From Gaiellasilicea sp963850995 (GTDB lineage: Bacteria > Actinomycetota > Thermoleophilia > Gaiellales > Gaiellaceae): 64,000 nt of DNA. The stretch spans positions 186,001 through 250,000 of the forward strand of contig CAWKNQ010000013.1 of the NCBI GenBank assembly GCA_963850995.1, given 5' to 3'. The position numbers and the translations under genes were made by a program. Below the pieces are notes generated by a model, which was not told where the DNA came from, made no database searches, and saw nothing but the letters and a program-made list of their open reading frames with translations. Positions 19,638-28,032 of this stretch are shown here, in pieces (position 1 is the stretch's first letter; every line of letters starts with the position of its first letter).

Positions 19638-21065
19638 GTGTCGTCCGAGCACCAGCCCGAGCCTGCCAGTCAACTCGCCTCGTCGAGTGAGGTCGGCGCG
19701 AGCCGCCGGGCTCAGCTCGCTGCAGTCGGCGCGCTCGTCGTCCTCTTCTTCCTCGGCTGGCTCACGATCTCGCTGATCGCGAACGATCCTGTCGGCCTCG
19801 TCCTGTCGTTTGTATCCCTCTTCCTCGTCGTGTTCTTTGCGTGGTTCATCGTGACCAGGCGCGGGCTCCGACGCTGGCTCGTCCTGCCGATCGTCTTCTG
19901 GGGACTCCTAATACTCGGCACCTACGGATACGACCAGAAGTATCAGCTCGCTGTCACGGTCGTCCTGCTGCTGCTCTTCGGCGTGGTCGCGCGCTATGCG
20001 GTGCGACACGACCAGGCTCCGGTTCGGCGGGCGGCACACGGGCACGCACGACCGTTGCAGCCCACCGAGATGGGCGTGCTGATCATCAATCCCAAGTCGG
20101 GTGGCGGGAAGGCGGAGCGATTCAACCTGCCGGAGGAGGCGAGAAAGCGCAGCATCGAGCCTGTGCTGCTCAGGCCTGGCGACGACCTCTGCGAGCTCGC
20201 GGAGGATGCCGTCGAACGGGGTGCGGATGTCATCGGAATGGCGGGGGGTGACGGTTCGCAGGCCTTGGTCGCTGCCGTCGCAATGCGTCATGACGTCGCC
20301 CACGTCTGCGTCCCTTCCGGCACCCGCAACCACTTCGCCCTCGACCTCGGCCTCGACCGAAACGACGTCGTCGGTGCTCTCGACGCGTTCACCGACGGGG
20401 TCGAGCGGCGTGTCGACCTCGCGTCGCTCAACGAGCGCATCTTCGTCAACAACGCCTCGCTCGGTGTCTACGCGCGCGTCGTGCAGTCGGACGAGTATCG
20501 CGACGCCAAGCTCACGACGTGGAAGCAGATGCTGCCCGACATGATGGGGCAGGACACGGCCGCCTGCGCTCTTCGCTTCGAGACGCCGCATGCGAAGGAC
20601 TGGTGTGACGCGGCACTCGTCATCGTCTCGAACAACCCGTACCAGATGCGTCGCTTTCGGGGCGCCGGGACGCGAGCGGATCTCGACACCGGCCGCCTGG
20701 GCATCTTCGTGGCACAACTTCGCGGTGCTGGTGGAGTCGCCAAGCTGGTGACCCTCGGAACCATCGGCGCGCACCGACGCTTTGGAGGCGTGCTGCAATG
20801 GTCGAGCCTCGAGTTCGAGGTGCACTCCGAGGCGCCGGTGGCCGTGGGCCTCGATGGGGAGGCGCTCACGCTTGCGCCGCCGCTCCGCTTCGTCTCATTG
20901 CCGGGCGCGCTGCTCGTTCGCGTGCCGAGGCATGCATCGGGTGTCTCGCCAGCGGGTGCCGCGGTAACGCTGACACGGCGGAACCTGCGGGAGCTCGTTC
21001 GGATAGCGGCAGGACGCCCGGCTGCGCTCCACGGGCACGACACGGCCGCCGATGGCGGCCGCTGA
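19638..21065 (+). CDS. Membrane-anchored diacylglycerol kinase family protein
   Basis: 475 aa. N-terminal half (about residues 25-125) has four membrane helices; the C-terminal half is a DAGK catalytic domain with NPKSGGGKAERF, GMAGGDGSQALVAAVA and VPSGTRNHFALDLGL. The fusion of a membrane unit to the kinase is unusual compared with the stand-alone kinase at 14383. Controlled by leader element 3. Its end overlaps the LuxR-type regulator gene by 14 bp. Confidence 0.86.
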   Translation: MSSEHQPEPASQLASSSEVGASRRAQLAAVGALVVLFFLGWLTISLIANDPVGLVLSFVSLFLVVFFAWFIVTRRGLRRWLVLPIVFWGLLILGTYGYDQKYQLAVTVVLLLLFGVVARYAVRHDQAPVRRAAHGHARPLQPTEMGVLIINPKSGGGKAERFNLPEEARKRSIEPVLLRPGDDLCELAEDAVERGADVIGMAGGDGSQALVAAVAMRHDVAHVCVPSGTRNHFALDLGLDRNDVVGALDAFTDGVERRVDLASLNERIFVNNASLGVYARVVQSDEYRDAKLTTWKQMLPDMMGQDTAACALRFETPHAKDWCDAALVIVSNNPYQMRRFRGAGTRADLDTGRLGIFVAQLRGAGGVAKLVTLGTIGAHRRFGGVLQWSSLEFEVHSEAPVAVGLDGEALTLAPPLRFVSLPGALLVRVPRHASGVSPAGAAVTLTRRNLRELVRIAAGRPAALHGHDTAADGGR

Positions 21066-23979
21066 GCACGCAAGCGTCCGGCCGACCGTCGGGCGCGAGT
21101 CAGAGCTCCTGCTGCTCGATGCGGCACTCGAGGCGCTGGGGGAGAGCGGCTTGGTCTGCGTGGCGTTGGAGGGCGAGCCGGGAATCGGCAAGACGCGTCT
21201 GCTCGGTGAGCTGCGCGATCGCGCCGAGGCGCGGGACTGCCTCGTGTTGGCCGGGTCGGCGACCGAGTTCGAGCGCGATCTGCCGTTCAGCGTCTGGGTC
21301 GACGCTCTCGACGCATACGTCGCCTCGCAAGAACTCGGCCTGCAGGACTGGGACAGCGAGGCGGCCGGCGAGCTCGCCGGTGTGCTGCCGTCCGTGACGC
21401 GCCCAGCCGGGTCAGGATCGGTCAACTCGGTCGCCGACGAGCGCTACCGCACTCACGGAGCAGTGCGGACGCTGCTCGAGTTGCTCGCGGCCGATCGACC
21501 GCTGGTGTTGGTACTCGATGACTTGCACTGGAGCGATGGAGCGTCGATCGAGCTTCTGGGAGCGCTCCTTCGGCGTGGACCGGACGCCGATGTCTTACTG
21601 GCGCTCGCGTTTCGGCCGACGCAGGCGCCGGTGCGTCTGTCTGCTGCGGTGACCGCGCCGGTGGTGCGGAGGATCGGACTCGCGCAGCTGAGCGAGGCGG
21701 AGGCGACGTTGCTGCTGGGCGAGCTTGATCCGAAAACGGCGGCGGCGATCTACGGGCATGGCGGGGGCAATCCCTTCTACCTCGAGCAGCTCGCGCGGGC
21801 GGGCGAGGATGCGACGCTCGAGGCGTCGGCGAAGGGCGCTTCAACGGATGAGGTCGGCGTGCCGGCCGCTGTCGTCGCGTCGCTTGCCGACGAGCTGACG
21901 TCACTCTCCGTTACGGAGCGCGTGTTGCTCGAGGCCGCGGCCGTGGCCGGAGAGCCGTTCGAGCCAGATCTCGCCGCAACGATCGCCGAGCTGTCCGCTC
22001 CCGAGGGGCTCGCCGCGCTCGATGCCTTGCTCACGCATGATCTCGTGCGCCCGACAGCAGTGCCGCGCCGGTTCGTGTTTCGCCATCCGCTCGTGCGGCG
22101 GGCGGTCTACGAGTCGACTCTGGGCGGTTGGAGGCTTGCAGCGCACGCGCGCGCCGCGGCCGAACTGGCGGCGCGAGGCGCTGCAGCCGGCGAGCGCGCT
22201 CACCACGTCGAACTCTCGGCGGAGCAGGGGAACGAGGCGGCGGTCGAGCTGTTGCTCGAGGCGGGTGCGGCAGCTGCACCACGAGCTCCGGCAGTGGCGG
22301 CTCGTTGGTTCCAGGCGACCTTGCGACTGCTCCGCGCGGCTGATGCCGAACGGCAGGTAAGCGTGCGCGTCGCGCTCGCTTCGGCCCTCCGTGCCGTCGG
22401 CGAATTGGACCACTGTCGGTCAACGCTGCTGGAGGCGATCGACTTGCTGCCGGTGGGCGCGTCGGAGCGGCGGGCCGAGCTGACTGCGCTGTGCGCGGCG
22501 ACCGAGCACTGGCTCGGCCGCCACGAGGACGCGCATCAACGCCTGATCCGCGCCTGGGAAGACCTGCCCGATCGGTCGACAGCTGCCGCGGCCGTTCTGG
22601 AGATCGAGTTGGCAGTCGACGGTCTCTATGAGCTCGACTTCGATCAGACGGCAGATATGGGACGCCACGCTTTGGCGAACGCGCGTGCTCTGGGCGATCG
22701 CGCGCTCATCGCAGCGGCCGCGTCGGTGCTCTGCCTGGGTGAGACCGTCGCCGGGCGAATCGACCACGCCCGCGAGTGCCGCGAGGAGGCGCGGGCAGAG
22801 GTCGACCAGCTCATGGATGAGGAGCTGGCGCCGCGCCTGGAAGCTCTTTACTACCTGGGCTGGGCGGAGACCTACCTCGAGCAGTACGCAGACGGGATCG
22901 GTCGCTTCGAGCGCGGGCTGGAGATCGCGCGAGCGACCGGCGACGGGCGCCTGTTGATCCCGATGATGCTCGGCAAGAACTACGCCCTCGAGATGACAGG
23001 GCGCCTCGTTGAAGGGCTCGAATGCTGCGAGGCGGCGCTCGAGGCCGCGCGGCTGTCCGCCAGCCCGCACGAGCTGTACCGGGCGCTGTTCGAACTCGGT
23101 TGGACGCTCTACTTCTCGGGAGATCTCGACGGTGCGATCGCCGCCTTTGAGGAAAGCCTGCGCGTCGATCGCCGGCTGGCCGGCGGCACGATCCCAAACG
23201 GGGGTGGCGGTCCGGGCTGGGGACTCGGCGTGGCCTGGTTCGAGGCCGGCGAGGTCGAGCGGGGACGAAAGATCCTCCTCGAGCTCGGCGGCGAGGAGGT
23301 CGCGCGCACGATGCCTGTGGAGCGCTGCTTCGACTGGGAAAGCCTGACAGCGGTCGAGCTTGCGTTCGGAAACAGCGAGGCGGCTGACGCCTACGCGCTC
23401 CGCGCCGAAGAGGAAGCGGCGCAACTCGGGCTTCAACTCCCCGCGGCGCTAGCCGGTCGGGCGCGCGCGGCGGTGTTGCTCACGGGGGGTCAACCGGCCG
23501 CGGCCGCGGCCATGGCTGCTCGATCGGCCGAGGCCGCCGAAGCGATCGGGGCTCAGCTGCACGTGGCGCTCTCGCACAGTCTCCAGGGGCGGGCGCTCGC
23601 AGCGGCCGGTGAGCGCCAGGAGGCGGTCGCCGTGTTGCGCCTGGCCGAACGCGAACTCGACGAGTGCGGCTCGCTGCGCGTCCGCGACGAGACGCGTCGC
23701 GAGCTGCGACGACTGGGAGCCAGAGCGGAAACACGTGGGCCTGTCAGTGAAGGAGACAGCGGTCTCGCGTCTCTGACCAGGCGTGAGTTCGAGATCGCGA
23801 CGCTGGCAACGGATCGTAAGACGAATCGCGAGATCGCAGCGGAGCTCTTCCTGAGCCTCAAGACCGTCGAGTCGCATATGCGCCACATCTTTCAGAAGCT
23901 GGGTGTCTCGTCCCGGGTCGAGGTCGCTCGCGCGATTGAACACGCGCGACGCCAGCTCGACGGCGCGCAGCGGATATGA
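21052..23979 (+). CDS. Large LuxR-family regulator with AAA ATPase domain (LAL type)
   Basis: 975 aa. N-terminal ATPase with Walker A GEPGIGKT and Walker B VLVLDDLHWSD, a long helical TPR-like middle (about residues 350-880), and C-terminal LuxR helix-turn-helix (LTRREFEIATLATDRKTNREIA...KTVESHMRHIFQKLGV). LAL proteins activate transcription in response to an inducer bound by the middle region; the inducer is unknown. The ORF overlaps genes on both sides, so it is likely transcribed with the lipid kinase and the permease. Confidence 0.9.
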   Translation: MAAAEHASVRPTVGRESELLLLDAALEALGESGLVCVALEGEPGIGKTRLLGELRDRAEARDCLVLAGSATEFERDLPFSVWVDALDAYVASQELGLQDWDSEAAGELAGVLPSVTRPAGSGSVNSVADERYRTHGAVRTLLELLAADRPLVLVLDDLHWSDGASIELLGALLRRGPDADVLLALAFRPTQAPVRLSAAVTAPVVRRIGLAQLSEAEATLLLGELDPKTAAAIYGHGGGNPFYLEQLARAGEDATLEASAKGASTDEVGVPAAVVASLADELTSLSVTERVLLEAAAVAGEPFEPDLAATIAELSAPEGLAALDALLTHDLVRPTAVPRRFVFRHPLVRRAVYESTLGGWRLAAHARAAAELAARGAAAGERAHHVELSAEQGNEAAVELLLEAGAAAAPRAPAVAARWFQATLRLLRAADAERQVSVRVALASALRAVGELDHCRSTLLEAIDLLPVGASERRAELTALCAATEHWLGRHEDAHQRLIRAWEDLPDRSTAAAAVLEIELAVDGLYELDFDQTADMGRHALANARALGDRALIAAAASVLCLGETVAGRIDHARECREEARAEVDQLMDEELAPRLEALYYLGWAETYLEQYADGIGRFERGLEIARATGDGRLLIPMMLGKNYALEMTGRLVEGLECCEAALEAARLSASPHELYRALFELGWTLYFSGDLDGAIAAFEESLRVDRRLAGGTIPNGGGGPGWGLGVAWFEAGEVERGRKILLELGGEEVARTMPVERCFDWESLTAVELAFGNSEAADAYALRAEEEAAQLGLQLPAALAGRARAAVLLTGGQPAAAAAMAARSAEAAEAIGAQLHVALSHSLQGRALAAAGERQEAVAVLRLAERELDECGSLRVRDETRRELRRLGARAETRGPVSEGDSGLASLTRREFEIATLATDRKTNREIAAELFLSLKTVESHMRHIFQKLGVSSRVEVARAIEHARRQLDGAQRI

Positions 23980-25440
23980 GTCTCGTTGCCGCACCGCCGC
24001 TCGATCCTGACGCGGAGCGGCTCGCGGAGCTCGGGTACCGGCAGGAGCTCTCGCGTGGGCTTCGCTTCTTCGACAACGCTGCGATGGGATTCGCCACAAC
24101 GTCGCCCGTCGTCGGGCTCTACGCGGTCGTGCTCGTCGGCACCATCGTGGCGGGCCCGGCCTGGATCTGGGTGCTGCCGATCGCGCTCGCCGGCCAATGT
24201 CTGCTCTTGGCGGTGTACGCCGAGCTCGCGTCAGAGTTTCCGATTGCGGGTGGCGCGTACCAGTGGAGCCGCCGCCTCATGGGCGGTGCCTACGGCTGGT
24301 TTAGCGGCTGGGTGGCCATCTGCGCCTACCTTGTGGCCAACACGACGATCGCCTATCTCGGCGCTCCCTGGGCACTCGCTCTAGTAGGTATCGCACCGAC
24401 CCCGAATGCGATCGTGGCGGCCGGGATGGTTCTCGTCCTGGTCTGCGGGACCGTCGGTGCACTTGGGATCGATGTCCTTGGCCGTGTGATCCGAGCCGGC
24501 ATCGCCGCCGAGATCGTTGCGTCGGTCGGGATCGGAGTGGCGCTCCTGCTCGTCTTCCGAACCCAGCCCATCTCCATCCTCACGGAGACCCTTGGCGCCG
24601 AGGAGCTCTCGGGTGGATCCGTCGGCGCAGGCATGCTCGCCGCTCTTGCCGTCGGCGGCTGGGTGTTCATCGGCTTCGACGCATGCGTCGGCGCCTCCGA
24701 GGAAACGAGGGGTGCGGCGCGCCACGTTCCGCGCGCGCTCTGGTTCGCACTGCTCAGCGTCGCAGCGGTGGTCATGCTCAATGCCGTCGCCGCCGAGCTC
24801 GCGCATCCGAACCCCGCCGACATCGTCGCCGGGCGCGACATCGACCCAGTCTCCACCGCGGTCGTCAGCTCTTTTGGAACCTGGTCGGCCAAGCCGTTCG
24901 CGGCCGTCGTGCTTTTGGCGTTCCTAGCCTGCGGCATGGCCGCCCAGGCGCTCACCGCGCGGACGATCTTCTCAGTCGCCCGCGACGGCGTGCTACCGGC
25001 CTCGCGGCTCCTCCGCAGGGTCGACCGAAGGGGGGCGCCAATCGGCGCCATCGCGGCAACCATGCGTGATTGCTTGCCTCGCCCTGCTGCTCGGCCTCAA
25101 CTCGGCCGCGGTCGGCAGCCTGATTGCCTTCGGAACCGCAGCGATCTACGTCGCGTTCCTGCTCGTCGCGGTCGCCGCGCTCATCGCGCGGCTGCGTGGC
25201 AGCTGGGTTCCTTCCGGGCGTGTCCGGCTCGGCCGCGCCGGCCCGCTCGTCAACGCCCTCGCCGTCGCCTGGCTTGCCTTCGAGACCGTCAACATCGCCT
25301 GGCCGCGCACCTCGCTGGCCCCTCCCGATGCGCCGGCGTATCAGATCTGGGCTGCTCCGCTCCTGCTCGTCGTGATCGGAGTCGCCGGACTCTCGTACCT
25401 GTTGGTCGCAAAGCCGCACCACAGGCTAGGCAAGCGCTAG
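23976..25440 (+). pseudogene. APC-family amino acid permease, frameshifted
   Basis: The N-terminal 360 codons give an APC permease (LRFFDNAAMGFATTSPV, SEFPIAGGAYQWSRRL, SVARDGVLPASRLL). Near 25063 the frame is lost, and the remaining helices continue one base later from 25066 (VIACLALLLGLNSAAVGSLI to HHRLGKR). One extra base restores about 487 aa, normal for the family. Overlaps the regulator gene by 4 bp. Assembly error or recent inactivation. Confidence 0.82.
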
Positions 25441-25463
25441 TCCGGGCAGGTCGCGCGGCGCTC

Positions 25464-25826
25464 TCAAGACCCGAGGGTCGAGATCGCTGCCGTTGACGCG
25501 AATGACGGCATGCTCAACGGAATCAGCGTGATCAGGTCGCCTGCGATTAGACCGATCTCAGCGGTCGCCGTCCACGACCACGTCGCGATCGCCGCGGCAC
25601 GGTCGATCCAGCGGAGGGCCGAGCCCTCGGCGCCGAGCTGATCAGCGAGCGGCAACATGACGTTCAGGCTCATGCTGTCGAGCCCGACGAACAGCACCAC
25701 GAGGGAGAGAACAGCGAGTCCCGTCCAGTGCGCATGGCGCCTGGCTGAGGCGAACGCGACGTGCTGTTCGCGCGGCTCGTGGAGGCGATGGAGGCGACTA
25801 CCGGACATGGGTTGAGCGTGTCGCAC
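25464..25826 (-). pseudogene. MFS transporter remnant
   Basis: 120 codons. HWTGLAVLSLVVLFVGLDSM, then NVMLPLADQLGAEGSALRWI, is the start of a DHA2-type drug transporter (usually about 450-500 aa). The next part jumps to a different hydrophobic piece and ends, consistent with large internal and C-terminal deletions. It also contains a start-proximal Met at 25808. No functional transporter is possible. Confidence 0.65.
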
Positions 25827-25953
25827 ACGCCGCGCGGCGACATCAGTGCGCCACCCTGATCCGGCACCCTGATTTCTCCGTCCCGATGCCCTGATCCAAG
25901 GTGCGCCAACGCCTCGTTAGGCCCGCCGATCGACCTGATCTCTGTCTCCGGGG

Positions 25954-26047
25954 TGATAGGGTTCAAGCGGCCTTGCCCCAGAGCCCGGCGGGCGACTTTC
26001 CGGCTCAAACACACGGTCGGCGTCGATGCAAACGTCAGGAGCCGCGC
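25954..26047 (+). promoter_or_regulatory. Leader element 4: promoter plus two-hairpin RNA
   Basis: Extended -10 TGATAGGGT (25954-25962). P1: TTGCCC (25973-25978), loop CAGAGCCCGGC, GGGCGA (25990-25995). Linker CTTT. P2: CCGGC (26000-26004), loop TCAAACACACG, GTCGG (26016-26020). Ribosome site AGGAGCC (26037-26043) before the ATG of a 16-codon ORF. Confidence 0.65.
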
Positions 26048-26098
26048 ATGTTCGTCGCCCCGCACAACGCGAGCCTGCTGCGGCCTAGCCCAGGATGA
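26048..26098 (+). CDS. Short leader ORF behind leader element 4
   Basis: 16 codons (MFVAPHNASLLRPSPG). It uses the AGGAGCC site of leader element 4, and its TGA overlaps the ATG of the next ORF at 26095 (ATGA). Same arrangement as the 36-codon ORF behind leader element 1, which is why I list it. Confidence 0.4.
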   Translation: MFVAPHNASLLRPSPG

Positions 26099-26343
26099 GC
26101 GTGTTCGGCGACCAGGTACGAATCGTCTCGAGTCTGACGCGAAGTGGGTCGTCGGTGGGCCAGAGCGGCTCGATCGTCAACGCGATCAGGATGCGGCTCG
26201 ACGATGCCGGAAATCGAGTGAGCGGTGTTCCGGTCGTGAACGAAGACCTGGACGGCGGTACCGACGGGCGGGGCTCCTGGGACGCGGAACGCGAAGAGGC
26301 GAACGCCCGGTACGCAGCAGCCCAGGCCCAACGAGCGCCGTGA
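26095..26343 (+). CDS. Hypothetical protein, 82 aa
   Basis: Hydrophilic, begins MSVFGDQVRIVSSLTRSGSS and ends in an Ala/Arg-rich tail. No domain recognised. Overlaps the 16-codon leader ORF and is followed after a 13-codon overlapping ORF by the PAP2 gene, all in the same direction, so it may be part of that transcript. Confidence 0.45.
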   Translation: MSVFGDQVRIVSSLTRSGSSVGQSGSIVNAIRMRLDDAGNRVSGVPVVNEDLDGGTDGRGSWDAEREEANARYAAAQAQRAP

Positions 26344-26383
26344 TGCGTTCCGAGGCTAGTGCAGCGCTCGGGGCTGCGCTTTG

Positions 26384-27277
26384 ATGGCACTTTTCGTGCT
26401 CGCTCTTGTCGCTGTCGTTGTCTTTATTGCCGTTGCGTTCGCGGCGTGGCACTACCCGCTACCGATGACTCCGACGCCCAGCCTCGCCGCTGCGAAAGCG
26501 ATGGGACGTGAGCTTGCGCACCACAGCCGGCTGCGTCGCTCGATTACGAGCCGCCTCAGCCCCGAGGCCGTAACCGGACTCGCCTTGACGGTGGCTCTTG
26601 GCGCTGTACTGCTTGGAGGCCTCGTTCTCGGCGGGCTCGCATACCTCGTGCGGACGAACTCGCGGCTCGTCGATCTCGATGCCCGCGTCGCCCACTGGGG
26701 GGCCGATCATGCAGGGCCTGTGTCCGAGCGTGGGCTAACCCTGATCACGCAACTCGGTGCAACATGGCTCGTCGTCGTTCTGGCGTTCGTCGTCGTGGTG
26801 GTCGGCTACGTGCGACGACCTAATCGCTGGATTCCTGTTTTTTTCCTCACGGTGCTTGTAGGCCAATGGCTGCTCACGAACGGCATCAAGGAATTGTTCG
26901 ACCGCGTCCGGCCCACGCTGAACCCGATCACCGAGACACTCGGGCCGTCGTTCCCGAGCGGTCACACGACGGCAGCTGCTGCGTTCTACGCCGCCGCGGC
27001 GCTGGTCCTCGGCCGAGGCGTCGGCAAACACGGCCGCGCACTTCTGGCCGGAGCCGCAGCGGGGATCGCCGTCGCCGTGGCGTGCACTCGCGTCCTTCTC
27101 GACGTGCACTGGCTCACGGATACCGTCGCGGGGCTGTTCCTCGGCTGGGCCTGGTTCGCTATTTGCTGCATCGCGTTCGGCGGCCGTCGCTTCCTCCGAT
27201 TCGGCGCTGCGGCCGAGGAGGTCATGCACGAGGCGGACGTGGAGCGACGTAGGGTGCTCGCACAGGGCTCAGGCTGA
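26384..27277 (+). CDS. PAP2 family lipid phosphatase
   Basis: 297 aa from ATG 26384. N-terminal helix, then a core of five to six helices with the motifs KELFDRVRPTLNP, FPSGHTTAAAA and TRVLLDVHWLTD (motifs 1-3 complete). Likely dephosphorylates phosphatidate, phosphatidylglycerol-phosphate or undecaprenyl-pyrophosphate at the membrane. Second PAP2 gene of this region, also downstream of a leader element. Confidence 0.87.
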   Translation: MALFVLALVAVVVFIAVAFAAWHYPLPMTPTPSLAAAKAMGRELAHHSRLRRSITSRLSPEAVTGLALTVALGAVLLGGLVLGGLAYLVRTNSRLVDLDARVAHWGADHAGPVSERGLTLITQLGATWLVVVLAFVVVVVGYVRRPNRWIPVFFLTVLVGQWLLTNGIKELFDRVRPTLNPITETLGPSFPSGHTTAAAAFYAAAALVLGRGVGKHGRALLAGAAAGIAVAVACTRVLLDVHWLTDTVAGLFLGWAWFAICCIAFGGRRFLRFGAAAEEVMHEADVERRRVLAQGSG

Positions 27278-27311
27278 GCCGCGACGGTTGACCCTGAGAC
27301 AGAACAGCCAC

Positions 27312-27449
27312 TTACGCGAGCGTGCTCTCGCTTGAGGGCTCGACGGCCGCGCTCGTCTCCTCCGGTGAGCGTTGAAAGACGCCGAGTCCAAGGATCGGCA
27401 TCGCGACGCCGTTGTTCAGCGTCAGGGTGGTTGGTGTCGTTGTCGTCAT
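27312..27449 (-). pseudogene. Aldo/keto reductase N-terminal fragment
   Basis: 45 codons. TLTLNNGVAMPILGLGVFQ, then SPEETSAAVE, is the first strand/helix of an aldo/keto reductase (normally about 270-280 aa), then a stop. Good ribosome site (GGAAGGAGCC) and start overlapping the previous stop (TGATG), so it may still be translated. The rest of the gene is absent from the window. Confidence 0.65.
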
Positions 27450-27694
27450 CAGGCTCCTTCCGCCCTCGTGGTAACGCATTCATTCGAGGGAGCCGCTTGG
27501 CTCCAGGCCTCGCGGAGTCGGTGCCGGTAGAACGTCCAGAGGATCAGGCCGACAATCAGGAGCACTGCCTCGTCGATCGGCCCTGGGACGGGCAGGACGC
27601 CGAACGCCGCGAGTCCGCGTAGCGGCTTGGGGATATCACCGTCGCGGGCGAGGATCTTGACTGCCCGGATCAGGCGGCGGGCGGCGGCGATCAT
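27449..27694 (-). CDS. Small DUF1232-like membrane protein
   Basis: 81 aa. A basic N-terminal helix (AAARRLIRAVKILARDGDIP) precedes LRGLAAFGVLPVPGPIDEAVLLIVGLIL, which resembles the P-x-D-x-(I/L)-P core and second helix of DUF1232/YkvA proteins. Weak assignment. Divergent from the next gene. Confidence 0.55.
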   Translation of the reverse strand: MIAAARRLIRAVKILARDGDIPKPLRGLAAFGVLPVPGPIDEAVLLIVGLILWTFYRHRLREAWSQAAPSNECVTTRAEGA

Positions 27695-27763
27695 CGCCAC
27701 AAGCCTATGGGCGAGGACGACCCAAGGGCCACCGTAGGAACAAGCGCCCTGAGTCTTGGGGCG

Positions 27764-28024
27764 ATGGACACGGAACCCGCCGTGGTCCATACTCGCGCAC
27801 TGATGGACGACGACGAGCAAGGGCTCGGGTTCGGCTTCTACGCGAAGTTCGCTGGCGCCATGCTCGCGATCGGAATCGCCGTGTGGATCTTCGTGCTGAT
27901 CATCAGTCGCGCAATCTACGCCTGGGGCTTGCTCGGGATGTTCCTGGCCCTCACGGCCGTGCTGCTCGGGATCGGCTGGTTCATCGACCGCCGGGAGAAA
28001 CAGAAACGGTCCCAGTTCGAATAG
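27764..28024 (+). CDS. Small two-helix membrane protein
   Basis: 86 aa from ATG 27764 (27707 or 27803 are alternatives). Acidic N-terminus, then FAGAMLAIGIAVWIFVLII and GLLGMFLALTAVLLGIGWFI helices, basic tail RREKQKRSQFE. No domain recognised. Confidence 0.6.
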   Translation: MDTEPAVVHTRALMDDDEQGLGFGFYAKFAGAMLAIGIAVWIFVLIISRAIYAWGLLGMFLALTAVLLGIGWFIDRREKQKRSQFE

Positions 28025-28032
28025 GCGGCTGA

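Noticed and set aside
26343..26384. 13-codon ORF between the 82-aa ORF and PAP2
   Set aside because: Too short and without a ribosome site to support as a gene, though its stop overlaps the PAP2 start.
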